Positions 1 to 10,418 of a stretch of DNA of 64,000 nucleotides are shown piece by piece. A model generated the notes under the pieces. That model was not told the origin of the DNA. It made no database searches and saw only the letters and a program-made list of their open reading frames with translations. The position numbers and the translations under genes are program-made. The stretch is from Marinobacter antarcticus (GTDB taxonomy: Bacteria > Pseudomonadota > Gammaproteobacteria > Pseudomonadales > Oleiphilaceae), in assembly GCF_900142385.1 (NCBI RefSeq), contig NZ_FRAQ01000001.1:434001-498000 (forward strand), written 5' to 3'. Each line of letters begins with the position of its first letter. Within the stretch, counting starts at the first letter, position 1.

Positions 1-1409
1 GGCTCAATCAGAACACCATGCAAAGCAATGATCGCTTTCTCGTAGTTATCCTCATCGACCACGAACTGGATATCAACCTGGCGCATGCACTGGTGCAGAG
101 CCAGCACGCTGATTTCCTCATCAGCCAGCACTTTGACCGACCGCGCCAGAATGCCCGGCACTTTTATATCACTGCCAATCGCTGAAACCAACGCCACTTT
201 ACGGGTGCTGATCTCACCGTTGGGGAACTCTTCTTTCAACGCACTCACCACGCGTTTGACGTGCTTGAGCGTGCTACCCACGTAATGGGTAATCGTGTTG
301 GCGTTGGTATCCTTGGCAATGAAGCGCACCTTGAAGCGGCTCAGGATATCCAGAATGCGGCGGTCCGAGCCCGGCTCCCCCTGCATATCCTGATCAAACA
401 CCTCAATGGCAAATACGCCCTTGGCACCGGCAATGATCTCAACCTGCGGCTTTTCGCTCACATAGTCGCCAGTGATCAGGGTGCCGGTATGCTCCGGCTC
501 GAAGGTATTCATCACCCGCAGCGGAATCTCCGACTGGCGCAAGCCCTTGCCTGCACGGGGGTGAATTGCCTCCATACCCAGGTTTGCCAGCTGGTCTGCC
601 ACGTCGTAGTTGGTGCGACCCAGGGGAACCACTTTTTCTGCGCCCACAATGTTGGGATCCGCGGAGCTCAGGTGGTATTCCTTGTGAATGACCGCTTCAC
701 GGGCTTCGGTAATAACCGCCACACGGCTGAATGTCATCTCACTGTAGCCCCGGTCAAAGGTGCGCATCAGGCCCTCCTTACACTGGGCATATCCGGTCAC
801 GATTGGCAGCTCACGGGTGAGATCAACGGCATCGAAAGCCTGCTTCAGCTTTTCGTCCAGCGGCAGCAGTTCAGTGTCGCGCCAGCCGGTAAGATCCACA
901 AAACGTGCATTGATACCTTCTTGCTGGAGCTTCAGGGTGGTGTTGAACGCACTGTGGGCCTCGCCAATGCCCGCAAGCATTTCACGAACCGTCAGCAAAT
1001 GTTCTTCGAGCTGGAACTGACCATAGGAACACAGGCGCTGAAGATCAATCAGGCAACCGCGAACGCCCTCAATACGGTCGGTAATGAACTGGTCTGCCTG
1101 CTGCTTGAGCATCGGGTCTTCAAACAGCTCACCGTTGATATCTGTAATGAATTTTATCAACTTGGTAAGGTCATCACCCCACGCCCAGTCGGATTCTGCG
1201 TCGGCGAACAGCGCGTATACGCCTGGCTCGCCGGTTTTCTTGTGTTCCAGCAATTCGTTGGTTACGCCGCTGTAGGCGGATACCACAAAAATACGCTGAT
1301 AGAGTTCTTCCTTGCTACGATCCGCGACAATGATGTTATCTCGCACGGCTTCGTAGTTGCTCATTGAGGTACCACCGATTTTCTCGACGGTATGTAATTG
1401 ACTCGTCAT
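1..1409 (-). CDS. ask: Aspartate kinase of the ectoine pathway (Ask_Ect), 3' end cut by window
   Basis: Aspartate kinase phosphorylates L-aspartate, the first step toward aspartate semialdehyde, which feeds ectoine synthesis through EctB. Translation from ATG at 1407-1409 gives 469 residues before the window edge. The kinase signature VEKIGGTSM is near residues 8-16, followed by a long kinase domain and C-terminal ACT-type regulatory sequence (for example ISVLALHQCMRQVDIQFVV). Only a few C-terminal residues should be missing. The early residues resemble the specialised ectoine-linked Ask rather than LysC. It starts 51 bases after the ectB stop and is very probably cotranscribed with ectA-ectB. 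These Ask paralogues are generally thought to be less feedback inhibited; that is family knowledge, not visible here. Confidence 0.93.
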   Translation of the reverse strand, partial: MTSQLHTVEKIGGTSMSNYEAVRDNIIVADRSKEELYQRIFVVSAYSGVTNELLEHKKTGEPGVYALFADAESDWAWGDDLTKLIKFITDINGELFEDPMLKQQADQFITDRIEGVRGCLIDLQRLCSYGQFQLEEHLLTVREMLAGIGEAHSAFNTTLKLQQEGINARFVDLTGWRDTELLPLDEKLKQAFDAVDLTRELPIVTGYAQCKEGLMRTFDRGYSEMTFSRVAVITEAREAVIHKEYHLSSADPNIVGAEKVVPLGRTNYDVADQLANLGMEAIHPRAGKGLRQSEIPLRVMNTFEPEHTGTLITGDYVSEKPQVEIIAGAKGVFAIEVFDQDMQGEPGSDRRILDILSRFKVRFIAKDTNANTITHYVGSTLKHVKRVVSALKEEFPNGEISTRKVALVSAIGSDIKVPGILARSVKVLADEEISVLALHQCMRQVDIQFVVDEDNYEKAIIALHGVLIE

Positions 1410-1460
1410 AGTTCTTCCCTGGCTAACCTGCAGAATGAATGTAGGGAATAGAGAGGCGTC

Positions 1461-3342
<1,882 letters not shown>

Positions 3343-3377
3343 AACGTGATCAATTCGCCTTAAAAAGTTAGAGCTAA

Positions 3378-3405
3378 ATTATATAGACCACAAAATATAT
3401 TTCAA
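3378..3405 (-). promoter_or_regulatory. Predicted sigma70 promoter of the ectA-ectB-ask unit
   Basis: Read on the minus strand there is a -35 TTGAAA (3400-3405), a 16-base spacer and a perfect -10 TATAAT (3378-3383). The -10 ends 35 bases upstream of the ectA ATG. The flanks are very AT-rich. Ectoine promoters are usually osmotically induced; the sequence alone does not show this. No EctR-type MarR gene is adjacent. Confidence 0.7.
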
Positions 3406-3491
3406 GTCGGGCTTAATGACCACGCAGCAAAGCACAACCGCCCTTTCTTTCAGAATAGACCGTATTGAAGCTTTCGCCAATGACTAATTCG

Positions 3492-4442
3492 TCAGGAACC
3501 GGAAGAAAAAACGACTTGCTCAGAACTCAGGGAAGTACCTTGCAGGATACGCTGCCTGTAGGATGCAGCGGCATCCGAATCCGCCGGCCACAGCTCGTCA
3601 AAACGAGATAGCCAGGCCGCCGTATCAAAGACAACGGGAAGCAGGGAGACGTGAACGCCCCGCTGCTCAAAGCTGGCTACCGGCTCAGTGACTGGACGGG
3701 GCAGACCGATGCGGGTAATCAAGCCGCGTGGATCCGCCTGCAAGTTGCCCATACCGGCAGAACCATTGTTGACCACCACGCGAGCCCGGCTCTCCATCTG
3801 CGCTGACCAGAGCACCGGCAGGCAGGTATGGGTGCAGGCAATCACATCGGCGCCAGTGGCGTGCAGCCACTCCAGCACGACGGATTCATTAGCGGCACTA
3901 AAGGATTCATGGGCCAGCCCCCAACCGGCAAGAGATTCGGGATCACCGTGCAGAACCAGAACCTTTAGTCCTCCAAACATCAAGCACCGATACCGTGGCA
4001 GAAGCGACAGCCGCTCCTGAATATCCGGATGCTGTTCGGCAACGTCCTGCAGCCGCGCCATGATGCGGTTCGAGCGTTCTACGACACGCTGATCGACAAA
4101 ATCCGGATAGGCACAACCGCACCCGGCACCAGCACTGGCATTCGCCAATTCGTATTCGACGTTGCCAAGGCTGACGGTATGCGCCAGCACCCGGTTATTG
4201 ATATCCCGGAACAGGCTATTACTGGCGTTAAACCAGTTGAAATCGCCATTAAAAATCAGCTTTACCCGGTGGCCTTGGCGCTCTTCTGCCAGTGCCATCC
4301 GCTCGATTTCATCAAGCGCGTAAGGATTCCCGTAGAGCCCGCCGATAATATAAAGCACGTCCTCCGTTACCTCATCCGGCTGCTGGCAGAGAGACTCAGG
4401 CCTGTATCGGTAGGCCAGGGGACAACTACGACCTTCAGTCAT
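3492..4442 (-). CDS. Calcineurin-like metallophosphoesterase family protein
   Basis: A 316-residue cytoplasmic protein with a degenerate-looking set of metallophosphoesterase motifs in order: GGLYGNPYALDEI (about 34-46), NGDFNW (65-70), GNVEYE (93-98), LHGDP, and CTHTCLPV in place of the usual GHTH. Such enzymes use two metals to cleave phosphomonoesters or diesters; the substrate cannot be read from sequence. It starts only 9 bases after the symporter stop with a GAGG Shine-Dalgarno, so the two are translationally close. The radical SAM gene lies further upstream in the same orientation. The CG-rich segment GAGCGCAYPDF is unusual. Its role in this cluster is unknown. Confidence 0.75.
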   Translation of the reverse strand: MTEGRSCPLAYRYRPESLCQQPDEVTEDVLYIIGGLYGNPYALDEIERMALAEERQGHRVKLIFNGDFNWFNASNSLFRDINNRVLAHTVSLGNVEYELANASAGAGCGCAYPDFVDQRVVERSNRIMARLQDVAEQHPDIQERLSLLPRYRCLMFGGLKVLVLHGDPESLAGWGLAHESFSAANESVVLEWLHATGADVIACTHTCLPVLWSAQMESRARVVVNNGSAGMGNLQADPRGLITRIGLPRPVTEPVASFEQRGVHVSLLPVVFDTAAWLSRFDELWPADSDAAASYRQRILQGTSLSSEQVVFSSGS

Positions 4443-4451
4443 GGTAGTACC

Positions 4452-5855
4452 TCATACTTCTCTGGCCGCCAGTGAGCGACCTGCCAAACGCCGAAATGCC
4501 AATGGCAGGAAAAAGCCGCCAGTACAAATCAGGAAGCCATACGCATTCACCCCAAGCAACATGGCGTACTTGCCGTCGCCGATGGCCCAGCTGGTCGGAA
4601 TCAGCCCCACCGCCAACATCACGCCGAGGCCAAGACCGGTCCAGAAACTCAGATGGAAACTCCAGGGCGACCAACTCGTGAAACCGTAGAACAGAAACAC
4701 AGGGCCCAGCCCCATTACCATGGTGCCGGAAATGGTGGTGGCCTTGAGGATATCGGTGCCGGCAAACATCGGCAGATTGCCCGCTAATGCAAAGACGATC
4801 ATCACCACTGCACCTACACGGATACTCGGCAACTTGTCCTTTGCCCGCTGCGCCAGGCGCGGCAGGTCCACCGCCAGCGATTTGGCCAGCGACGAAAAAG
4901 TGGAGTCCAGCGTCGAGCCTGCGGATGTCATCATCACCACACTCATAAAGAACAGCGCCGCAAGACCGAGTGACTGCCCGACCGCCGCTGGGGCATTGCC
5001 CATGGCATCAATACCGTTCAGGCGCGCATGAACCCCTACCAGACTGAAGGCGAACACCGCGACAAAGCCCAGCAAGCCCGCGACGACAAAGCTCTTGAGC
5101 ATGGTTTTTTCCTTGTTCACAAAGCCACGATCCGTCAGCACCGGGTCGTGGAACGGATAGCTGAACATCTGCAGCAACGCCACCAGCAACAAATCGAAAC
5201 CCGCGTTCAACCGGAACTCGCCTTCACTAAGCAACGCGGAAGTATCATTGGCCGGGATAATCATGAACAGCACTGCGCCCAGGAAAAACACGAACACAAA
5301 CGTCTGGATCACATCGGTAAAAATGGAAGAACGCAGACCGCCTTTGAGGCTATAGGCAAGGGTAAATACGGTAAACAGCATAGCTGATACATAGTATTCC
5401 CACTCGCCTGGCAGTCCGAAGTAACCACCCACCACCGCCGTGTTACTCCAGACTTCGTTATACAGCCGAATCAGAATCGCCGCCGCAAACGCCAAGGCTG
5501 CAAACCGGCCAAAACGAGAGGTCAGGAAATCCTGCAGACTCCGGGCCCCGGTCTGAGTCCGGATAAGGTAGATGATGTAACCCGCCACCGGAATCGACAA
5601 CCAGTAACTGGCGTAGGCCAGACCGCCGGTCACCCCGTAAGCGGCACCGAGATTGGCTGCGTTGGTCACCGACTTGGCGAAAATCCAGCTGATAAAGATA
5701 CTCGCCGTCAGCGACCACTGACTGACCGGATTGCCCTGATCGTCAGCACCCTTGTAGAACGAATTCGCATTCTTGCTCTTTGGCGACAGCACGTACATCA
5801 CAATGCCGTAAACCACCAGAAATCCCCAGAACAGGGCACCTTCAAAAGTCGTCAT
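4452..5855 (-). CDS. Sodium:solute symporter (SSS family)
   Basis: A 467-residue integral membrane protein with about 12-13 hydrophobic segments. It carries the SSS signature region KGGLRSSIFTDVIQTFVF and the Na+-site-like motif WIFAKSVTNAANLGAAYG near the N-terminus. SSS proteins import small metabolites with sodium. The substrate is unknown, and the sequence is not close enough to PutP, PanF or ActP for me to name one. Start: ATG at 5853-5855 is preferred over the GTG one codon earlier. It is downstream of the radical SAM gene, separated by a long hairpin (5900-5997), and followed within 9 bases by the phosphoesterase. The three may form one ECF-controlled unit. Confidence 0.88.
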   Translation of the reverse strand: MTTFEGALFWGFLVVYGIVMYVLSPKSKNANSFYKGADDQGNPVSQWSLTASIFISWIFAKSVTNAANLGAAYGVTGGLAYASYWLSIPVAGYIIYLIRTQTGARSLQDFLTSRFGRFAALAFAAAILIRLYNEVWSNTAVVGGYFGLPGEWEYYVSAMLFTVFTLAYSLKGGLRSSIFTDVIQTFVFVFFLGAVLFMIIPANDTSALLSEGEFRLNAGFDLLLVALLQMFSYPFHDPVLTDRGFVNKEKTMLKSFVVAGLLGFVAVFAFSLVGVHARLNGIDAMGNAPAAVGQSLGLAALFFMSVVMMTSAGSTLDSTFSSLAKSLAVDLPRLAQRAKDKLPSIRVGAVVMIVFALAGNLPMFAGTDILKATTISGTMVMGLGPVFLFYGFTSWSPWSFHLSFWTGLGLGVMLAVGLIPTSWAIGDGKYAMLLGVNAYGFLICTGGFFLPLAFRRLAGRSLAAREV

Positions 5856-5899
5856 CACAAAAATCCACGTTTCTATCAGTGAACAGCACAGCGACCCGC

Positions 5900-5997
5900 G
5901 CGGTCTGTGGGGCGGGAATTAATTTCCGCCAGAAAAAAATGTCTGAGCGAAGCGAGTTGTTTTTTCCAAGGAAATTAATTCCCGCCCCGCAGGCCGC
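5900..5997. repeat. Long hairpin element A (conserved loop, private arms)
   Basis: A 28-base arm at 5900-5927 pairs with 5970-5997. The inner 19 bases (5909-5927 with 5970-5988) are perfectly complementary, and the outer 9 include two positions that are G-U wobbles in a plus-strand RNA. The 42-base loop (5928-5969) holds an A-run, the core TGTCTGAGCGAAGCGAGTT and a T-run. The same loop recurs in element B at 63680-63722 with unrelated arms. It lies between the radical SAM gene and the symporter. It could be a bidirectional terminator, an mRNA-stabilising structure or a miniature mobile element. Confidence 0.85.
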
Positions 5998-6023
5998 CAA
6001 TGCCAATCTAGCCGTCCTGAAAA

Positions 6024-6995
6024 TCAACCAGGCGCCGAACAACTGGCCCCAAACCGGTAACAGGAAAAGCACCGGTGATGCCGCAACATAATGCGCTCAT
6101 CCATACTCTCCGCCAGCGAACCGCCCAGATCATACTGGGGGTCGTCATCCACCAGCGTGCAGGCATAAACCCGAACCTGCTCGCCCTTCTTCACCAGCAT
6201 CCGCGTATAGGTACACATAAAGTGCGCCCGGCTCTCCTCGGTCGGATACTTGTCCATGCAGCTTTCGGTAATCTCGGGACTGCCGTCTTCAGAACCCGGT
6301 GTACCCAGATCCGGAAATGCCGTGAAGGCCAGATCAGAAGGAATCTGCCACGACTCTAAAATGTCACGGAATGCCGCTTCCACGTTCGCCGGAATTTCCT
6401 CCGGATCCGTCTGGCGAGCAATAGAGACCTTGAAACCCTGCTCAATCAGCCAGTGAATGCCCTCCAGCGCCTGATCAAAACTGCCTTCACCACGGTCTTT
6501 GTCGTGGCGGGCGCGATCCGGGAAATCGAGGCTTACACGGAAGTGAATCGGGTAGGGGTTATCCAGCAGCGGCAGCACCTGGTGCCTGCGTTTCAGCAAC
6601 GGCTCGGTGGCGTTAGTGAGCACAAAACAGGGACGGTGCTGACTGGCATAATCGAGAATATTCACAAAATCCCGAATCACAAACGGCTCTCCACCGGTGA
6701 ATGAAAACTGCTCCACACTCATGTCGATCGCTTCATGAATGAACGGTTTCACATCACTCAGCTTCATACCCGGAATGCGGCCATCACCGGGATGGGAGCC
6801 TTCGAGGCAGAAAGGGCAGGCCAGATTGCAGGCCGTGCCGGTGTGAATCCATAACTCTTTCAGCCTGTTCGCATCAATATACCCTCGGGGGTCACCGTTG
6901 CGAGTATGGGTCCAGCTGTCGAAAGCCCTGGGTTCGAGCACTTCCACGGCCGGAATGCGTTTACTGCGGGCCGGTCGGGTTTCGGTCAGGGGCAT
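6024..6995 (-). CDS. Radical SAM protein with extra C-terminal cysteines
   Basis: A 323-residue radical SAM enzyme. The cluster-binding CxxxCxxC is Cys56, Cys60 and Cys63 in TACNLACPFCLEG, followed by the SAM-binding FTGGEPFV at about 99-106. The C-terminal part has further cysteines (YACTLVDD near 279, then HHRCFSCYRFGASC with Cys309, 312 and 319), which could bind an auxiliary Fe-S cluster as in SPASM or twitch domains. No precursor peptide gene is obvious. The ATG is preceded by GAGGAG and by a promoter matching the local ECF consensus, with a short leader. The reaction is unknown. The neighbours (symporter, phosphoesterase) suggest modification of a small molecule or of a phosphate-containing compound; that is inference. 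Confidence 0.85.
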   Translation of the reverse strand: MPLTETRPARSKRIPAVEVLEPRAFDSWTHTRNGDPRGYIDANRLKELWIHTGTACNLACPFCLEGSHPGDGRIPGMKLSDVKPFIHEAIDMSVEQFSFTGGEPFVIRDFVNILDYASQHRPCFVLTNATEPLLKRRHQVLPLLDNPYPIHFRVSLDFPDRARHDKDRGEGSFDQALEGIHWLIEQGFKVSIARQTDPEEIPANVEAAFRDILESWQIPSDLAFTAFPDLGTPGSEDGSPEITESCMDKYPTEESRAHFMCTYTRMLVKKGEQVRVYACTLVDDDPQYDLGGSLAESMDERIMLRHHRCFSCYRFGASCSAPG

Positions 6996-7028
6996 ACATG
7001 CTCCTCGATGTTAATGGGAATAGGACAC

Positions 7029-7055
7029 GGACACAGGCAGTGCTGTCTTGTTACA
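7029..7055 (-). promoter_or_regulatory. ECF-type promoter upstream of the radical SAM gene
   Basis: On the minus strand TGTAAC (7050-7055) is followed after exactly 17 bases by GTCC (7029-7032). It lies 34 bases upstream of the radical SAM ATG. The same pair with the same spacing precedes four other units in this region. Confidence 0.65.
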
Positions 7056-7073
7056 GCAACCGCCCGCTTTTTT

Positions 7074-9269
7074 TCAGCCCGTAGTCACTTCTTTACGTTT
7101 CGCCTGGTGGCTTTGGCCCTTTCCTCGCCGCCAGCCATGCAGTTTTTCCAGCAGTTTGAGAATGCCCTGGGGTGCGTGGGCGCGCTTCCATTCCCCCGCG
7201 GCAGCCTTGGCAGACTCGTTCCAGGTCGGATACGGATGAATGGTACCCAGAATCTTGTTCAGGCCGAGACCATGCTTCATCGCCAGGGTGAACTCGGCCA
7301 GGATCTCCCCGGCATGAGAACCAACCACCACAGCACCGAGAATCTTGTCCTTACCCGGCGGCGTCAGCACCTTGATAAAACCAGAGTCTTCGCTTTCAGT
7401 AATTGCCCGATCCAGGTCGTCCAGACCGTATTTGGTGACTTCAAAGGCAATGCCTTTCTCTCTGGCTTCGGCTTCACTCAGGCCGACGCGGGCCACTTCC
7501 GGCGAGGTAAAGGTGACCCAGGGCATAACCCGGTAATCCACCTTGAAGCGCTTGAACTGACCAAACAGGCCATTCACCGCGGCATACCAAGCCTGATGCG
7601 CTGCAGCATGGGTAAACTGATAGGGACCGGCAACATCGCCACAGGCAAACACATTCGGGTAACGCAGGCTCATGTCTTCTTCCACCGGCACGGTTCCATT
7701 AGGCAAGGTCTCGATACCGATTTTGTCTAGCCCCAGACCTGTGGTGTTTGCGGCGCGGCCCACCGCAACCAGCACCTGATCAAAGGCAATACGAACCCGC
7801 TCTCCCTTGTGCTCGCAGTAAACCACTTTTTCGCCCTCTTCGATGGCGAATTCTTTGGCCGCATGTTCCAGACGAAGGTCAACGCCATCATTTTCGAACT
7901 GAGTTTTCACCAGTTCTGACACATCGCTGTCTTCTTTAGCCAGCAACCGATCACCCATTTCTACCTGAATCACCTGGCTGCCCAGGCGGGCGAAAGCATG
8001 AGCCAGCTCGGAACCGATGGGGCCACCACCCAGCACCAGCAAACGCTCCGGTTGCTCCTGCAATTCCCAAAGGTTGTCAGAGTTCAAAGGCTCCATATCA
8101 TTAAGCCCTGGAATCGGTGGCATGGCCGGCTTGCCGCCGGTGGCGACAATAATACTCCGTGCTGTCAGCCGCTCTGTGTGACCATCATTGTGCTTTACCT
8201 CCAGCTCCCAGGGAGAGACGAAGCTCGCCTCGCCAGCGATGCAATCCACGCCCAGTTCCCGATACCGCTCAGGGGAGTCATGAGGCTCTACTTTGGCAAT
8301 CACATCTTTGACACGGTTCATGATGTTCCGGAATGACCCTTTCACCGGCACCGATTCAAGGCCGTAACGATTAGCATGGCGCAAGGTATCCGCCGCTTTC
8401 GCGCTGCGAATAAGTGCCTTCGAAGGCACACAACCGGTATTCAGGCAGTCACCGCCCATCTTGTGCTTTTCAATCAGCGCCACTTTCGCCTTAACCGCAG
8501 CAGCAATGTAGGCAGATACCAGACCCGCCGAGCCACCGCCAATCACCAACAGGTTGTAATCAAAGCTCTCGGGCTTCTGCCAGCCTGCGTACACCTTGCG
8601 ACGGCGGATAAAGCCCACCACAAACTTGGCAATCAGGGGGAAAAGCCCGAGTAACGCAAAGGAAAGCAGCAGATCCGCAGAAACGATATCGCTGGTGGAC
8701 TGGATCTGGCCCAACTGCGTACCGGCATTAACGTAGACAAAGGTCCCCGGAAGCATGGCAATCCAGCTAACCAGAGCGTAGGTGCGCAGCTTCATCGCCG
8801 TCAGGCCCATGGCCAGGTTGATCAGGAAGAAGGGGAATACCGGCACCAGGCGCAGGGTTGCGAGGTAGAACGCGCCATCCTTTTCGATACCACGGTCCAT
8901 TTTCGCCACCGTCTCGGCATAACGTCGGCGCAAGGTATCGCGCATCAGGAAGCGGGCTACCAGAAACGCCAGAGAGGCACCGATGGTGGAGGCAACCGAC
9001 ACCGCCGCCAGGCCGTAAAGGTTACCGAAAAAAGCACCGCCTGCCAGGGTCATGATCGTTGCCCCGGGGAGTGACAGCGCTGTGACCACGACGTAGATAG
9101 CCACAAAGCCGAGCACCGCAACCACCAGATTCTGACTAATCCAGCTATCCAGAAGCTGCTGGTTATCCTTGAGATTCTGCAGCGTCAGCAGTTCATTACC
9201 ACCGCTGGCGATAAAGCCGATGATCACCGCCACGATCAACCCGACCAGAATCCACTTTTTCGCTGTCAT
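7074..9269 (-). CDS. TVP38/TMEM64 membrane domain fused to a FAD-dependent disulfide oxidoreductase
   Basis: A 731-residue fusion. Residues 1 to about 225 are a TVP38/TMEM64 (VTT, DedA-like) membrane domain, with FLARF- and GLTAMKLRTY-type motifs and about six hydrophobic segments. From about residue 236 a class I pyridine nucleotide-disulfide oxidoreductase follows: FAD motif VIGGGSAGL, redox-active CLNTGC at about 275-280, NAD motif VLGGGPIGSELAHAF, and a C-terminal dimer region with HPYPTWNES. It resembles MerA/Lpd-type enzymes but lacks the N-terminal HMA domain and the C-terminal vicinal cysteines of mercuric reductase, so a mercury role is unlikely. The ATG at 9267-9269 (AAGGA Shine-Dalgarno) is preferred over the ATG 14 codons upstream. 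An ECF-type promoter precedes it. Confidence 0.9.
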   Translation of the reverse strand: MTAKKWILVGLIVAVIIGFIASGGNELLTLQNLKDNQQLLDSWISQNLVVAVLGFVAIYVVVTALSLPGATIMTLAGGAFFGNLYGLAAVSVASTIGASLAFLVARFLMRDTLRRRYAETVAKMDRGIEKDGAFYLATLRLVPVFPFFLINLAMGLTAMKLRTYALVSWIAMLPGTFVYVNAGTQLGQIQSTSDIVSADLLLSFALLGLFPLIAKFVVGFIRRRKVYAGWQKPESFDYNLLVIGGGSAGLVSAYIAAAVKAKVALIEKHKMGGDCLNTGCVPSKALIRSAKAADTLRHANRYGLESVPVKGSFRNIMNRVKDVIAKVEPHDSPERYRELGVDCIAGEASFVSPWELEVKHNDGHTERLTARSIIVATGGKPAMPPIPGLNDMEPLNSDNLWELQEQPERLLVLGGGPIGSELAHAFARLGSQVIQVEMGDRLLAKEDSDVSELVKTQFENDGVDLRLEHAAKEFAIEEGEKVVYCEHKGERVRIAFDQVLVAVGRAANTTGLGLDKIGIETLPNGTVPVEEDMSLRYPNVFACGDVAGPYQFTHAAAHQAWYAAVNGLFGQFKRFKVDYRVMPWVTFTSPEVARVGLSEAEAREKGIAFEVTKYGLDDLDRAITESEDSGFIKVLTPPGKDKILGAVVVGSHAGEILAEFTLAMKHGLGLNKILGTIHPYPTWNESAKAAAGEWKRAHAPQGILKLLEKLHGWRRGKGQSHQAKRKEVTTG

Positions 9270-9305
9270 GAAATAATCCTTATTACCTTTAACGTGATAC
9301 TGCAA

Positions 9306-9332
9306 AGACACGCCAGTCGCGGAAGTGTTACA
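9306..9332 (-). promoter_or_regulatory. ECF-type promoter upstream of the TVP38-oxidoreductase gene
   Basis: On the minus strand TGTAAC (9327-9332), 17 bases, GTCT (9306-9309). The distance to the chosen ATG is 36 bases. It lies in the divergent region shared with the sigma factor gene. The upstream alternative ATG at 9309-9311 would overlap the -10, which supports the downstream start. Confidence 0.65.
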
Positions 9333-9526
9333 TCAAGCGCTTCAGTTTTGCTTCTTTTACCGGTTTAATCATGTTGTACGTTATTCAGACCGGCATTGTG
9401 TCAACGTTTTCTCATGAATATCTAACAATTTGGTCACGGCCCCGGTGGATGATACGCAAGGAACTTTTCGCCAGCTTTCAGAACTTACTGCTATTCTTGA
9501 ACAATTGCTCATAAAAGGAAACAGCA

Positions 9527-10144
9527 ATGTCCGATACAGACGCCCTCAAGGAAGCAGCACTGATTCAAAGCATGAAAACGGGCGATGATCAGTCCTATCA
9601 GGCAGCGGTGCGCACCTACACGCCCGGAATGCTGGCTGTCGCCCGGTTCTATCTGGATTACTCGAGTGCCGAGGAAATCGTTCAGGACTGCTGGGTGACG
9701 GTGATCGATGCTATTCAGAAGTTTGAAGGTCGTTCCGGCCTGAAAACCTGGTTGCACCGAATTGTCGCCAACCGCTGCAAGAACAAGCTCCGATCCAGCA
9801 ATCGGGAAGTAGCCACTGATTTTTCAGAAAGTCTCGAGCCGGAGCTTGCCGACCGTTTCAATGCCAAAGGCCGCTGGGACCTGCCACCAAAACTTAAGTT
9901 CCACGAATCCGCAGACACTCTGATGGAAAAAGACGCGCTCAGTGATTGCCTGGATAAACATCTATCGGTGTTGCCAGAAACCCAGCGCTCAGCCCTGATG
10001 CTTTACGAAGCCCACCAACACAAATCCGAGGATGTCTGTAACATTCTGGATGTCAGTGCCTCTAACCTTCGTGTTCTTTTACACCGTGCGAGGCAGAAGA
10101 TCTTTCTCATGGTGGAAACTTTCCAGGAGACGGGCGAATGTTAA
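9527..10144 (+). CDS. ECF-subfamily RNA polymerase sigma factor
   Basis: A 205-residue sigma factor with region 2 (about residues 20-90, including YSSAEEIVQDCWVTVIDAIQKFEGRSGLKTWLHRIVANRC) and region 4 (about 140-190, LPETQRSALMLYEAHQHKSEDVCNILDVSASNLRVLLHRARQ). There is no sigma1 or sigma3 domain, as expected for ECF factors. The linker (about 95-130) is rather long. AAGGAAA is 5 bases before the ATG. The downstream anti-sigma gene overlaps by 7 bases. I infer that it reads the TGTAAY-N17-GTCY promoters around it. Its own upstream region has only a degenerate match (TGTACG at 9375, GTGT at 9398), so autoregulation is uncertain. Confidence 0.93.
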   Translation: MSDTDALKEAALIQSMKTGDDQSYQAAVRTYTPGMLAVARFYLDYSSAEEIVQDCWVTVIDAIQKFEGRSGLKTWLHRIVANRCKNKLRSSNREVATDFSESLEPELADRFNAKGRWDLPPKLKFHESADTLMEKDALSDCLDKHLSVLPETQRSALMLYEAHQHKSEDVCNILDVSASNLRVLLHRARQKIFLMVETFQETGEC

Positions 10145-10395
10145 TGTGCAGGGACTTGGCCGGAATCGCCAGTGACTACATCGATGGCGAATTGACCGGC
10201 CGACAGAACGTGTCCGTGAAGATGCATCTGATGATGTGCAAGGACTGCCGCACGTTTATCGGCAACCTTCGCGCAAGCACGAATCTTATGAAGGCGCACT
10301 CCTCCGGCAAGCCGGACGAGGAACTCATGCGTCGGATTGATGAACGGGTGACAGAGGCCCTCCAGGCCTGGAAAAAGAATAACGGAGATAACTAA
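10138..10395 (+). CDS. Zinc-finger anti-sigma factor (zf-HC2, ZAS type)
   Basis: An 85-residue soluble protein. Cys4 and the HxxxCxxC motif (His30, Cys34, Cys37 in KMHLMMCKDC) match the zinc-binding anti-sigma domain, in which zinc release or thiol oxidation frees the partner sigma. There is no transmembrane segment, so the signal is probably sensed in the cytoplasm. The ATG at 10138 is chosen because AGGAG sits 8 bases upstream; the ATG at 10144, overlapping the sigma stop as TAATG, is the alternative. The overlap with the sigma gene indicates coupled translation and near-equal amounts of the two proteins. Confidence 0.88.
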   Translation: MLMCRDLAGIASDYIDGELTGRQNVSVKMHLMMCKDCRTFIGNLRASTNLMKAHSSGKPDEELMRRIDERVTEALQAWKKNNGDN

Positions 10396-10418
10396 CCTTC
10401 CGTCCCGAGACGACCGGA

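Noticed and set aside
261..1367. Long plus-strand open frame opposite ask
   Set aside because: It is the antisense of the aspartate kinase gene; its translation has no protein-like features and the minus-strand product is clearly Ask.
5780..6091. Opposing frames across element A
   Set aside because: Both strands encode near-identical peptides because the region is a palindrome; this is a hairpin effect, not two genes.
7074..9269. Mercuric reductase
   Set aside because: No N-terminal HMA domain, no C-terminal vicinal cysteines and no mer genes nearby; only the general flavoprotein fold is shared.
9375..9402. Autoregulatory ECF promoter before the sigma gene
   Set aside because: TGTACG with GTGT after 17 bases matches only part of the consensus; kept as a weak possibility, not annotated.
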